Shown here: positions 9,650 through 18,119 of the stretch, piece after piece | Layout of the letters: each line of letters starts with the position of its first letter | How positions within the stretch are numbered: the first letter of the stretch is position 1 | NCBI GenBank assembly: GCA_009840355.1 | Contig: VXNZ01000025.1 | Location: forward strand, 62,001-126,000 | Direction of reading: 5' to 3' | DNA from: Chloroflexota bacterium | GTDB lineage: Bacteria; Chloroflexota; Dehalococcoidia; Lucifugimonadales; JADFKI01 | DNA: 64,000 nucleotides | The notes under the pieces: model-generated | Seen by the model: only the letters and a program-made list of their open reading frames with translations | What the model was told of the DNA's origin: nothing | Databases searched by the model: none | Program-made: the position numbers and the translations under genes

Positions 9650-10207
9650 ATGGCAACCTTACAACACCTGACGACGGAGCAGCTCGAGGCCGGGCTGGGC
9701 GAGATAACGGACGCGCCGAAAGATTCAGGCGTGGTGCATCTCATCGTGCGGCGGCCGGAGACTCTGGGACGCGAGGTAATTGACGAAGGACAGCTCGATA
9801 CGGTCGAGGGGCTGGTCGGCGATAACTGGAAGGCTCGCGGCAGCGGGCAGACCGCGGACGGCTCCGCTGATCCCGAATGCCAGATTACGATTATGAACTC
9901 CCGCGTTACAGACCTAGTAGCGCAGGACAAAGACCGATGGCACCTGGCCGGCGACCAGTTCTATGTCGAAATGGACATCAGCAGGGAGAATCTACCACCG
10001 GGAACCAGGCTCGCTATCGGCGAGGCGGTGCTGAAAGTGTCCGACAAGCCTCACACGGGCTGCGGCAAGTTCGTGGAGCGATTCGGCGCGGACGCCATGA
10101 AGTTCGTGAACTCGTCTGTCGGACGTGAACTGTGCTTGCGGGGCATCAACACCTGGGTTATTCAGCCCGGCAAAGTAGCCGTGGGCGATGTGGTGCGGAA
10201 ACTCTAA
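9650..10207 (+). CDS. MOSC-domain protein
   Basis: 185 residues from ATG 9650, which has AAGGAG eight bases upstream; the frame is open further upstream but without a better start. The MOSC signature is present: a 'RPETLGREVIDEG' start, then 'DKPHTGCGKFVERFG' with the conserved cysteine that binds the molybdenum-cofactor sulfur, and the terminal 'GKVAVGDVV' barrel strand. MOSC proteins carry or transfer sulfur or act as small molybdoenzymes. The window also holds a molybdenum hydroxylase (CoxL-like, 51496), but the two are far apart. Its tail overlaps the convergent dehydratase gene by four bases. Confidence 0.85.
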   Translation: MATLQHLTTEQLEAGLGEITDAPKDSGVVHLIVRRPETLGREVIDEGQLDTVEGLVGDNWKARGSGQTADGSADPECQITIMNSRVTDLVAQDKDRWHLAGDQFYVEMDISRENLPPGTRLAIGEAVLKVSDKPHTGCGKFVERFGADAMKFVNSSVGRELCLRGINTWVIQPGKVAVGDVVRKL

Positions 10208-11382
10208 ACCGCGCGCGCTTCCAGCCAATCAGTGGTGATTTCCAGTCCGAAGCCGGGCGCGTCGCTAGGGGTTAGATAGCCGTCTTTGATTACCGGCGTT
10301 CCGGGCAGAACGACCATATCTTCCAGCGGGACGCCCGGCGGCGATACGCCCTCGGAACGCTCGCCCCAGGCGATGGCGGGCATTGCGTAAGACAAATGCT
10401 GCCCGTATGGGTAGTTCATCCCGCCGTGCGCGATAACTGTAATGCCGTGTGCCTCCGCGATGTGGCAGATGCGCATTATCGCGGTTATGCCGCCGACCCA
10501 CGCCACATCGGGCTGCATTATGTCCACTATGCCCTGCCCTGCGGCAAGCGCAAACGGGTGGATCGTGTGCCAGTGTTCGCCGGTCGCGAGTATCTGGTGC
10601 GGTACGCGCTGGCGCACCTTGATGTAGCTATCAAAGTCGTACGGCGGCAGGTAGTCTTCCAGCCACTTAAGCCGGTAAGGGCGCAGCGCTTCGGACAATC
10701 GCACGACATACTCGGTGTTCAGCGAGATCCATGCGTCCAGCATCAGTTCGACGTCATCGCCAATCTGCTCCCGCGTGCGGGCGACGAGTTCCACATTCTT
10801 GTTCAGCCCTTCGATGCCTTCGTTGGGACCGTGCGGTAGGAACAGCTTCACCGCCTTGAATCCGAGCTCCAAGAACCAGTCGATGCTATTGGCCACGCCG
10901 TAGGAAGTGTCGGTGTTGCTTGCGTAGCAGAAAATCTTGTCCTTCTGCGGACCGCCGAGCAATTCATAGACCGGCACGCCGAGCAGCTTGCCCTTGAGGT
11001 CCCAGAGGGCGTTGTCCACGGCGCTAATGGCGTAGCTCGCCAAGCCGACATTGCCATACGCCGTCGTGGAGCGTTGCATCATGTCCCAAGCCTTCTCGGT
11101 CGCCATGCAATTCTGACCGACAAGAATCGGCGCGAACTGGTCGTTGATAATGGCGTTGACCGGCGCGGCGTTGATGGTGATGCCCAGCCCCCAAGTGCCG
11201 TCTTCGGCGGTAACCACGCAGGCGGTTCTGCCCCACGGCGCGCTGAAGTCGGATTTGCTGAACTCCGTGTACATCATCGTGGGGCTGACCCAATCGGGCA
11301 CATCCAGCTTCGGCACTCGTGGCGCGGTGCTTGGGCTTGGTGCAAGGTTGACGGATACGGCTCGGACTGACTTGATTTTCAT
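10204..11382 (-). CDS. Enolase-superfamily dehydratase, L-rhamnonate-dehydratase-like
   Basis: 392 residues from ATG 11382, preceded by GGAG; an in-frame TTG at 11400 is less likely. The mandelate racemase/muconate lactonizing fold is clear: a capping domain, 'FKAVKLF' with the KxxK base region, metal ligands in LMLDAWISL, 'WLEDYLPP' and LATGEHWH, and the catalytic-His strand VIAHGGMNYPYG. The ligand pattern and the 'Asp-Ala-Trp-Ile-Ser-Leu' strand are closest to L-rhamnonate dehydratase. Substrate remains open, because the superfamily covers many sugar acids. It is probably cytosolic and magnesium-dependent. A second, different member lies at 14265. Confidence 0.8.
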   Translation of the reverse strand: MKIKSVRAVSVNLAPSPSTAPRVPKLDVPDWVSPTMMYTEFSKSDFSAPWGRTACVVTAEDGTWGLGITINAAPVNAIINDQFAPILVGQNCMATEKAWDMMQRSTTAYGNVGLASYAISAVDNALWDLKGKLLGVPVYELLGGPQKDKIFCYASNTDTSYGVANSIDWFLELGFKAVKLFLPHGPNEGIEGLNKNVELVARTREQIGDDVELMLDAWISLNTEYVVRLSEALRPYRLKWLEDYLPPYDFDSYIKVRQRVPHQILATGEHWHTIHPFALAAGQGIVDIMQPDVAWVGGITAIMRICHIAEAHGITVIAHGGMNYPYGQHLSYAMPAIAWGERSEGVSPPGVPLEDMVVLPGTPVIKDGYLTPSDAPGFGLEITTDWLEARAV

Positions 11383-11497
11383 TGCGGATTCTCCAGTCAA
11401 AAGTATTGGCGAAGATGCTGGTAAAAGTATTGCGCCGGATTTTGCAATCGCGAGTTATCGGATAGCGTCCTGGCAGGTCTAATCGACGATAAGGCGG

Positions 11498-11860
11498 CTA
11501 TATTCCAAGCATGTGCAAGCGGTCGTCGTCGATGCCGAAGTGGTGGGCGACTTCGTGGACAACGGTGGTCTGCACCTCGCGGATGATGTCTTCGTCCGTC
11601 TCGCAGATGGACTCGATGGGCTGCTGGAACAGAGTAATCTTGTCCGGCAGCACCATATCGTAGAAGTGCCGCTCGGTGAGGGGCAACCCCTCGTACAGCC
11701 CCAGCAGAATCTGGTCGTCTTCGATGCCGGAGCCGACGAGTTGCTCCCTGCTGGGCGCCTCGTCCACGACAATATCCACATTATCGAGGCGAGCCCGCAG
11801 ATCTTCAGGGATACGGTCAAGCGCCTGCACGACGAGGCGTTCAAATTCGGTGCGTGTCAT
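11498..11860 (-). CDS. Zincin-like metallopeptidase family protein (Zincin_1)
   Basis: 120 residues, starting with MTRTEFERLVVQALDRIPEDL, the conserved opening of this small family. The zinc motif is 'VVHEVAHHFGIDDDRL': HExxH with a downstream Asp as the likely third ligand. The middle has ILLGLYEGLPLTER and 'PDKITLFQQPIE'. The full length matches the family, so it is a minimal catalytic domain; physiological substrates are not known. It is the last gene of a minus-strand cluster with the two nuclease-like genes upstream (gap of 57 bp). Confidence 0.85.
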   Translation of the reverse strand: MTRTEFERLVVQALDRIPEDLRARLDNVDIVVDEAPSREQLVGSGIEDDQILLGLYEGLPLTERHFYDMVLPDKITLFQQPIESICETDEDIIREVQTTVVHEVAHHFGIDDDRLHMLGI

Positions 11861-11917
11861 GGGTGAAAGTGTAGCAGGATTGGCGTTAATGGGGCAAGGA
11901 AAAGACGGCGTTTTCAG

Positions 11918-13408
11918 TTAGCCGCATCCGTGTGCCAGTGCCATGAGCGCCTTACGCAGTTCCACCATTGCCAGAGTGTCGCGGGCGCAGTAAGCGCGCA
12001 AGTTGTCGAATATCTGACGCCTCTCCCCTGCATCGGCAGTTGCCACGGCGCGAGCATACCAGACTGATGCCATTCGCCCATCGGCAACTTCCAAGTCGTC
12101 GTAGCCCATACCGGGCGCAATTATCGGCAGCACGGATTTGAGTGAGAATGAACCTCGAAAGCCGGGATGGTAGTAACCGCTTCTCACAATCGGCAGCAGG
12201 TCAACAAGGCGCGCGATAATGTCTTCAAGCGCATTGGCATATTGCGGGAAGGCAGCCGCAAGCGCATTTAGCTGGATTCGCTCAAATCTCGAATACACGC
12301 AGATGCTGCCTTCGCCACCAAGGGCTTCAAGCAACCATTCCACGAGCAGAGGGCGCGGGTCGCTGTTGTCTTCGTGCATGTATTCCGTATGCTCGGGCGG
12401 CCTCCCGTACGTCTCTTTGTGGACGGAAAACAGAAACGGGATTTGGTCGTAGGGGCGTGTGCCGGCGAACCGTGGGATGGCAGGCTGAAAGGTCTCGAAG
12501 TCAAGATGGCGCACGGGCGGCGTTATTTCGGCAAGCGAACTCGCTAAGTCGCCATGCACAGTGTCGCGTCCATCCCGCACAGATTGGTGGATGATGGATT
12601 GCAGCCGGTTGAGCGGGAAGCCGCCTGGAACGTCGCGCACTTCGGTAATGCCCATGGCTTCGAGTTCTTCACGGCGATTGATCCTGATACCGTTCAGTTC
12701 GCCGATGCCGTGTTCGGGTTGTGGGGTGTCTTGCGTGCAATGCTCATAGTACGGGCAGACATAGGGCTTCAGACAGTGCTGACCGGGCGCGATGTCGGGG
12801 GCATCGTCTGCGGCAAGCATAGCCTGCATGTCAACTACATCCGCTCCGACGCTTTCGAGCAACGCATCCGCCTCGTCGAGCACCGGATGAAACTTGAACA
12901 AGGCATCAAGGTCAAGTCGAAGCCCGTCGTAGATGTAATCGCGGTTGAGAGTGAGCACGCCCGCATCCTGCACATCCAGCCCGGCGCCTCGCAGCACCCA
13001 TAGCTGCACGGCCGCATCGAGAATATGCTCATCCTTACAGCGCGTGGTCGATTTGACTTCAACCATACGCCAGCCGCCATCGGGCAAACGCTCAAGCACA
13101 TCGACGCGCGACAGAACGTTGTCGTGCTGGAATGCCGGCTCAAACAGGGCGGCAGCGGTGTCTGCCTCGATGAGACGCTGCGTTTCGGCGAGCGCGGCGG
13201 GTATGTTGCGGTAGTCTTGCGCTATCAGATGACCGCCGGGGTAACGCTCACGCGCCAGGTCTCCGACCTCGTGGCCTGTGTTGAATGTCGCCTGCTGCAC
13301 CTCGATTATGGGCGGCATTAGATGCCGTTCGTGGACATCGTACCAGAGGCGCAGGTGGCACTGGTTGCCGGACATGAAGCGGGATTTCGAGAGGCGGTGT
13401 TGGGGCAA
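11918..13408 (-). CDS. Cas4-like PD-(D/E)XK nuclease fused to a DEDD exonuclease-like DUF2779 domain
   Basis: 496 residues. The N-terminal half looks like a Cas4/AddB-type nuclease: Asp 103 and 'VEVKST' (Glu 117, Lys 119) form the PD-(D/E)XK core, and four cysteines (C17, then C212, C218, C223) are placed to bind a [4Fe-4S] cluster. The C-terminal half (about 295-496) has an RNase H-like DEDD pattern, starting with 'HLDFETF' (Asp 303, Glu 305) and ending with 'YCARDTLAMVEL', as in DUF2779 proteins. The start is TTG 13408 with AAGG upstream; ATG 13375 would cut close to C17. Known relatives are poorly characterised. The pairing suggests single-strand DNA or RNA end processing (inference). Confidence 0.8.
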   Translation of the reverse strand: MPQHRLSKSRFMSGNQCHLRLWYDVHERHLMPPIIEVQQATFNTGHEVGDLARERYPGGHLIAQDYRNIPAALAETQRLIEADTAAALFEPAFQHDNVLSRVDVLERLPDGGWRMVEVKSTTRCKDEHILDAAVQLWVLRGAGLDVQDAGVLTLNRDYIYDGLRLDLDALFKFHPVLDEADALLESVGADVVDMQAMLAADDAPDIAPGQHCLKPYVCPYYEHCTQDTPQPEHGIGELNGIRINRREELEAMGITEVRDVPGGFPLNRLQSIIHQSVRDGRDTVHGDLASSLAEITPPVRHLDFETFQPAIPRFAGTRPYDQIPFLFSVHKETYGRPPEHTEYMHEDNSDPRPLLVEWLLEALGGEGSICVYSRFERIQLNALAAAFPQYANALEDIIARLVDLLPIVRSGYYHPGFRGSFSLKSVLPIIAPGMGYDDLEVADGRMASVWYARAVATADAGERRQIFDNLRAYCARDTLAMVELRKALMALAHGCG

Positions 13409-13435
13409 TGCGAATCAGCCTTAACTCTTCGTTGT

Positions 13436-14071
13436 CTAGCGGGGTGGACTTTTCGCAGGGTTTTCTCTCCATTTTCGCAGATAGCCTGCGAACAAGCCGC
13501 CCATATCGCCTTGACTTTCAACGATTTCGGCGAATTCGGCGAAGTAGATGTATTTGAAACCATCGACTTTGTTTTTCTTACACGGACGGGGCTGAATATA
13601 GACTACTTCAGGCTTGATGCGTAATTTAGGTAGGTCAGCTTCTAATTCACGCAGGGCACTTAGTAGGTGACGATATTTCTCCTTTTGTTCACTCCTCTGT
13701 GAGATTTTGGTTATGTCAGCCAGGGTCTCATCAACGTCTTTTTTCATAGCCCTTTTGAGATAGCATGCCTGCTCCTTGCTAATGGATGCCATATCTGTCT
13801 TGAGTTCAATCAGAAAGGCACACTCACCATTATCCGATAGGGCGAAGAAGTCAACATTGTTGGATTGGTTGTTGTCCTCTTTTTTAAGAGGAAACTGCGG
13901 TATTACCTGCGGCTTAATTTTTACGCCATCTTTCTTGAAATGGGATTCCAGCACTGTCGGCAAGAACAGCGCAAAGAACACTTCTGATCGGGCTTCGAGC
14001 GGGAAGGCGGGGAAGTGCCGCCACTTATCGAGCAAGCCGAAGAAGTCGTTCATGGTTGGACGCGTTGTCAT
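13436..14071 (-). CDS. Putative PD-(D/E)XK nuclease-like protein
   Basis: 211 residues, ATG at 14071 with AGAGG upstream. I do not recognise the family by name. Residues 74-91 show the restriction-fold signature: Asp 74 in 'NNVDFFALSD', then a strand 'CAFLIELKTDM' with Glu 89 and Lys 91. The rest is charged and helical with many lysines. Its coding sequence is visibly richer in A and T than its neighbours, which suggests recent acquisition. It begins 27 bp upstream of the Cas4-like fusion in the same direction, so the two may be co-transcribed. It could be an accessory nuclease of a defence or mobile-element system, but no partner methylase is present. Confidence 0.6.
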   Translation of the reverse strand: MTTRPTMNDFFGLLDKWRHFPAFPLEARSEVFFALFLPTVLESHFKKDGVKIKPQVIPQFPLKKEDNNQSNNVDFFALSDNGECAFLIELKTDMASISKEQACYLKRAMKKDVDETLADITKISQRSEQKEKYRHLLSALRELEADLPKLRIKPEVVYIQPRPCKKNKVDGFKYIYFAEFAEIVESQGDMGGLFAGYLRKWRENPAKSPPR

Positions 14072-14264
14072 AGCAACCTCTCTTTAATTCGCACGTTGCG
14101 TTACCATAACACGCCGCAAAGCAACCGTCTCCGTCGAAGTCCCTGATCTTTTGCCAATTCTGAACTCATCCCAATGTAGCGAATGCGGTTGCTCCCGCTT
14201 GACCGACCCCGCATACTTCGCTATCGTATGTGCGGCTATCTGAAATTAGTGGGGGACGAATGAT

Positions 14265-15434
14265 ATGAAGGTTACCGCCATCAAGAGTTATGCTTGCGAG
14301 GACGATGAAGGCAAGTTGTATTTCATCGCGAAGGTGGAGACGGACGAGGGCATTTATGGGCTCGGCGAGGTGGGCATTCCGCGCTGGGGCAATGCGGTCG
14401 CAAGCGCGATTGAACACCTGTCGCAGCTTGTCATCGGGCAGGATCCGTTCGGCACGGAACGGCTTTGGCAGCACATGTTCCGCGGCGGGTTCTTTCCGGC
14501 GGATAAGGTCTATTGCTGCGCGATAAGCGCGATTGACATCGCCCTGTGGGACATCAAGGGCAAGGCGCTGGGCATGCCCGTGTACAAGCTGCTCGGCGGA
14601 CCGGTGCGCGACAAAGTCGTGTCGTATTCGCACACGCAGGGCAGCACGACCGAAGAATTGGTCGAAAACAGCAAGCGCGCGGTCGCGGAGGGCTGGAAGT
14701 TCGCGCGGTGGGGCTTGCCGGAGACCGGCGGTGTGTTCGAGTATCAGGGGATGGACGGACGCTTAGAACCTGTGGAATCGATGCGAATCGCAGAGGAGCA
14801 GATGGCGCTGGTGCGCGAGGCGGTCGGGCCGGACATTCAACTTTGCCTAGATGTGCACACGCGCCTTGATATGGCACACACCGTTGCACTGTGCAAGACG
14901 CTGGAGCCGTATCGCCCGTTCTTCATCGAAGACCCGCTGCGCTCTGAAAATCCGGCGAGCTACCGCACACTCGCGCGGCATGTGTCGTTGCCTATCGCGG
15001 CGGGCGAGCAGTGGGCGAGCAAGTGGCCATTCCGCGAAGTCATCGAGGAAGAACTGATAAACTACGCGCGCATCGATCTGTGCATCGTGGGCGGGCTGAC
15101 TGAGGCGCTGAAGATTACGCACTGGGCAGAGGCGCACTACATCGACATCGTGCCGCATAACCCGCTCGGTCCGGTCAGCGCGGCGGCGTGCGTCAACCTG
15201 TGCATGGCGTCAACGAATGTCGGCGTGCAGGAGATGCCACGCCGACCCAGGACTTACGCGACCGAGTTGTTCCCGCAGCAGATTGACTGGGAAGACGGCT
15301 ATAGCTTCGTGCCGCCGGACGCAGTCGGTCTCGGCGTGGATTTCGACGAGGAAGCGGTGAAAGCGCGCGTCGTGGACCCGACAGGCTGGCCGCCGCAGCT
15401 GCAACGCAACGACGGCGCGTTCACGAACTGGTAG
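14265..15434 (+). CDS. Enolase-superfamily dehydratase, D-galactonate-dehydratase-like
   Basis: 389 residues. N-terminal capping domain MKVTAIKSYACEDDEG, barrel with metal-ligand strands 'LCLDVHTRLD', 'FFIEDPLRSE' and 'IAAGEQWAS', and the catalytic histidine strand 'DIVPHNPLGPVSAAA', which is typical of the galactonate dehydratase branch. The KxK position reads 'WKFARWG', a variant. This differs clearly from the rhamnonate-like gene at 10204, so the two are not recent duplicates. A sugar-acid dehydration role is likely; the exact sugar is not decidable. Confidence 0.8.
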   Translation: MKVTAIKSYACEDDEGKLYFIAKVETDEGIYGLGEVGIPRWGNAVASAIEHLSQLVIGQDPFGTERLWQHMFRGGFFPADKVYCCAISAIDIALWDIKGKALGMPVYKLLGGPVRDKVVSYSHTQGSTTEELVENSKRAVAEGWKFARWGLPETGGVFEYQGMDGRLEPVESMRIAEEQMALVREAVGPDIQLCLDVHTRLDMAHTVALCKTLEPYRPFFIEDPLRSENPASYRTLARHVSLPIAAGEQWASKWPFREVIEEELINYARIDLCIVGGLTEALKITHWAEAHYIDIVPHNPLGPVSAAACVNLCMASTNVGVQEMPRRPRTYATELFPQQIDWEDGYSFVPPDAVGLGVDFDEEAVKARVVDPTGWPPQLQRNDGAFTNW

Positions 15435-15565
15435 AGCGTCAACTTTACAATTGATTAAGCAGTGATTCCGACTTAGACTATGTTTGCCAATGCGCGCGAC
15501 GACATATTTCGGGCGGATACACTACCAAGGAATATTGAATAATAAGAATGGGGTGAAAGCAAGAT

Positions 15566-15601
15566 TGCCCCAATCCCAACCTTGCCCTTGAAGGGAAGGA
15601 A
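15566..15601 (-). repeat. Dispersed imperfect-dyad repeat, copy 2
   Basis: On the minus strand reads TTCCTTCCCTTCAAGGGCAAG followed by GTTGGGATTGGGG, fitting the same family as copies at 6771, 25731, 55125 and 63241. It lies between the dehydratase and RAM-domain genes. Confidence 0.45.
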
Positions 15602-15639
15602 CAGCAAAGAACGCGTGCCGAGAGCCGTGGAGGGATTTA

Positions 15640-15870
15640 ATGGTCAAGGCGTATGTGCTAATTGAGGCGAGAGCAGGGGCTTCTAGGAATCTCCTGCGAA
15701 ATCTGGGCGACAAGCCGAGTGTCGTAAGCGCGTCTCGCGTTACGGGACCGTACGACATTATTGCGGTCGTGCAGGAAGAGGATCTGGAGCAGGTTCATGT
15801 ACTGGTTACTGAGCAGATCCACAGCATGCAAGGCGTGCTCAGGACGACGACGATGGTTGCCGTGGGTTAG
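15640..15870 (+). CDS. Stand-alone Lrp/AsnC ligand-binding (RAM) domain protein
   Basis: 76 residues, start ATG 15640 after GGAGGG. It consists only of the alpha-beta RAM sandwich ('KAYVLIEA', a 'VVSASRVTGPYDIIAVV' strand pair, 'TTTMVAVG' at the end). It lacks the HTH domain of Lrp/AsnC regulators. Such stand-alone domains form rings that bind amino acids and may act on other regulators or enzymes. Nothing in the context names its partner. Confidence 0.85.
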   Translation: MVKAYVLIEARAGASRNLLRNLGDKPSVVSASRVTGPYDIIAVVQEEDLEQVHVLVTEQIHSMQGVLRTTTMVAVG

Positions 15871-15984
15871 GGCTTCGAGCGCTATTGGGGACAGTAAGCG
15901 CGACAGCCGCCTTTTTGACACTATCATAGCACCCAGCGAATTATGATATTGATGGGGACGCAAAGAAAGGCGGGAATCGCCGCG

Positions 15985-16650
15985 CTATTCAGTAACGCCC
16001 TCGGGGTCGTCTAGGTCGTCGATGTCGTCCCATTGGTTTTCGGAGTTGCGCCTGCGATGCCCTATAGATGCGTGTATCAGCACCATTGCGGCTATGAAGC
16101 CAATGCCGACTGCCATCTGAAATGCCTGGCCGTCTTGGGCGAAGCCTAACGGATTGAATCGCGAGAGCCAAATGAGCGCGGCGACGCCGGCAACTGTACC
16201 CATCAGTGAGGTGTAAGGCAATTTCTGGCCGCCGAGTGTAACTATGGCAGCTATGACGGCGGCAATAAAGCCGTATACGGGGAACAGGGCAATCATTGCG
16301 CCGCCGAGTGGGGCGATGCCGTCTCCGCCGCGGAAGCCGGTGAATATAGACTTCCAGTGCCCAGCGACCATAGCGAAGCACGGCAGAAGTAGCCAAGCGT
16401 CGTCAACCTGCATCTGGCGCGCCGCAAGTATGGCGACGGCGCCCTTGGCAATATCGCCGATGAGCACCTGTCCGCCCGGCACATTACCCACCTGCCGCCG
16501 TACATTCGACGCGCCCGGCAGTCCCGTGCCAACGTTGAATATGTCCACATTGCGCCGGCGGCTCACCCATACCGCAATGGGCAACGCGCCGAGCAGGTAG
16601 CCGATTAGCGTGGAAAGTATGACGCCCGTGAACAGGTTAAAGTCTATCAA
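15985..16650 (-). CDS. plsY: Glycerol-3-phosphate acyltransferase PlsY
   Basis: 221 residues, a membrane acyltransferase that uses acyl-phosphate, made by PlsX, to acylate glycerol-3-phosphate at sn-1. Family motifs: 'LLGALPIAVWVSRRR' followed by 'GTGLPGASNVRRQVG' (motif 1), 'GDIAKGAVAIL' (motif 2), and 'AGHWKSIFTGFRGGDGIA' (motif 3; GFRGGDG in place of FKGGKG). Five or so membrane helices. The C-terminal 25 residues are acidic (DDIDDLDDPEG) and probably cytosolic. The partner plsX is at 35892. Confidence 0.85.
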   Translation of the reverse strand: MIDFNLFTGVILSTLIGYLLGALPIAVWVSRRRNVDIFNVGTGLPGASNVRRQVGNVPGGQVLIGDIAKGAVAILAARQMQVDDAWLLLPCFAMVAGHWKSIFTGFRGGDGIAPLGGAMIALFPVYGFIAAVIAAIVTLGGQKLPYTSLMGTVAGVAALIWLSRFNPLGFAQDGQAFQMAVGIGFIAAMVLIHASIGHRRRNSENQWDDIDDLDDPEGVTE

Positions 16651-16696
16651 GGTACTGGGTCTCTTGGCACAAGGGCTGGGACTATTCAGGAATTAC

Positions 16697-16726
16697 ATTA
16701 TCATTATATTGCATAAAAATTAACAA
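16697..16726 (-). promoter_or_regulatory. Candidate promoter for plsY
   Basis: On the minus strand, TTGTTA, 18 bases, GATAAT, in an AT-rich stretch 47-76 bases upstream of the plsY start. An overlapping TATAAT at 16703-16708 lacks a good -35. Confidence 0.4.
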
Positions 16727-16895
16727 AGTATGAATTTCGGCGTGGTTTCCCCGAGATATTCGGCGATTTTCGCAATGCTTACGCCTTGATTAGCGAATTG
16801 GATGGACGATAGGCAATTTATGCTCCCATCCTAATTCCACTGCCGGAGAGGAATAGACATGCCTCTATCGCCGTTGTGATCCAGCGCATTCGCTT

Positions 16896-17882
16896 CTAAA
16901 AGTCGAAGTTTGTGCCTACGCCCAGCTCTACCGCTTGCTGATAGACATGGTAGGCGGTCGAAATGTCTTGGATGGACAGACCTACGCTCTTGAACAGCGT
17001 TATCTCGTCGTCGCTCTCTCTGCCCTGCTTTGCCCCGGTTACGAGGTCGCCAATCTCGCCATAGATGTCGTCCGGCGACAGCGCACCCTCTTCGATTGGC
17101 ATCTGAATGTCGCCCGCTTCCACTAGGCAGGCATCCTTCTGATCGCAGATGATCTTGGACTTCACCACGCTCGCGGTGTCGAGTTCGCGCAATCCGGGCG
17201 CGTGCGAGCCGATGGCGTTGATGTGCAAGCCGGCGGGCAGCCAAGCGCCGTCCACGATTGGCGTCGCAGCCGTCGTCGCCAGCGCGAGTATATCCACGCT
17301 CTCCACGACTTCCTGCACGCTGCTCGCCAAGTTCACCGTCACGCCGGTCTTCGCCGCGATGTCGTCCGCGAACTGCTGCTGCGCCTCAGGCGGGTCCATC
17401 GAGAAGCACAGAATGCTGTCCAGATTGCGCGCGGTCGCCATGCCCTCGCACTGCGCGCGCGCCTGCACACCCATGCCAAGCACGCCCGCGACCTTCGCAT
17501 CCTCACGCGCGAGATACTTCGTGGCGAGACCGGACACGCCGCCGGTGCGCATCGCAGTGATGAATCCGCCGTCCATAACCGAGATTGTCCGCCCTGTTTC
17601 CACATCCAGCAGGATGATAGACGCCAATGTGCTGGGCATGCTGAACTTCGCGGGATTGTCCTTGAAGACTGTAACCGCCTTGATACCGATCGTGCCCATG
17701 CCTTGCAGGTGTGCGGGCATGAAGCCGTACCAGCCGTTGTGCGCGGGGTCGGCCATCACCGTGCGCGGGGGCATTGCGGCGTCCCCGGACGCGAGTTCGC
17801 CGAATGCGCGCTCCAGCAGCGCGATAGTATCGCTCATAGTGAGCAATCCCTGAATCGTCTCTCGGTTTAGCAGCAACGCCAT
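16896..17882 (-). CDS. Ornithine cyclodeaminase / mu-crystallin family protein
   Basis: 328 residues from ATG 17882, preceded by GGAGG at a normal distance; an upstream in-frame start has no such site. Features: 'LLNRETIQGLLTM' N-terminus, the substrate-loop 'GIKAVTVF', 'MRTGGVSGLATKYLA', and the NAD-binding GVLGMGVQARAQ. Family members are ornithine cyclodeaminases, alanine dehydrogenases or ketimine reductases; the sequence does not separate these. A TTGCAT/TACAAT promoter is upstream and recQ diverges from it. Confidence 0.85.
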   Translation of the reverse strand: MALLLNRETIQGLLTMSDTIALLERAFGELASGDAAMPPRTVMADPAHNGWYGFMPAHLQGMGTIGIKAVTVFKDNPAKFSMPSTLASIILLDVETGRTISVMDGGFITAMRTGGVSGLATKYLAREDAKVAGVLGMGVQARAQCEGMATARNLDSILCFSMDPPEAQQQFADDIAAKTGVTVNLASSVQEVVESVDILALATTAATPIVDGAWLPAGLHINAIGSHAPGLRELDTASVVKSKIICDQKDACLVEAGDIQMPIEEGALSPDDIYGEIGDLVTGAKQGRESDDEITLFKSVGLSIQDISTAYHVYQQAVELGVGTNFDF

Positions 17883-17937
17883 TTCTCGCCTCCAGAGCAA
17901 TTGTCGTTTGGACTATGGTAAATGAAATGCCGCTTTT

Positions 17938-17965
17938 ATTGTATCCCAATACGATTCAGATGCAA
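17938..17965 (-). promoter_or_regulatory. Sigma-70-like promoter for the ornithine cyclodeaminase homologue
   Basis: Minus strand: TTGCAT (17965-17960), 16-base spacer, TACAAT (17943-17938). It lies 56 bases upstream of the start codon. Confidence 0.55.
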
Positions 17966-18119
17966 GTTTGTGCGCGGCGAATATAGTATCATCCATTGTG
18001 TTCCTTTTCCCGTCAAGCGAGGAAGTTTAGGATAGGGATGAAACCGCCAACTCATCACATTGACGAATTACCGCACATTCTAAGTTGCGCTCCTTTACAG
18101 CAGAAAGTAAATTGAAGAT

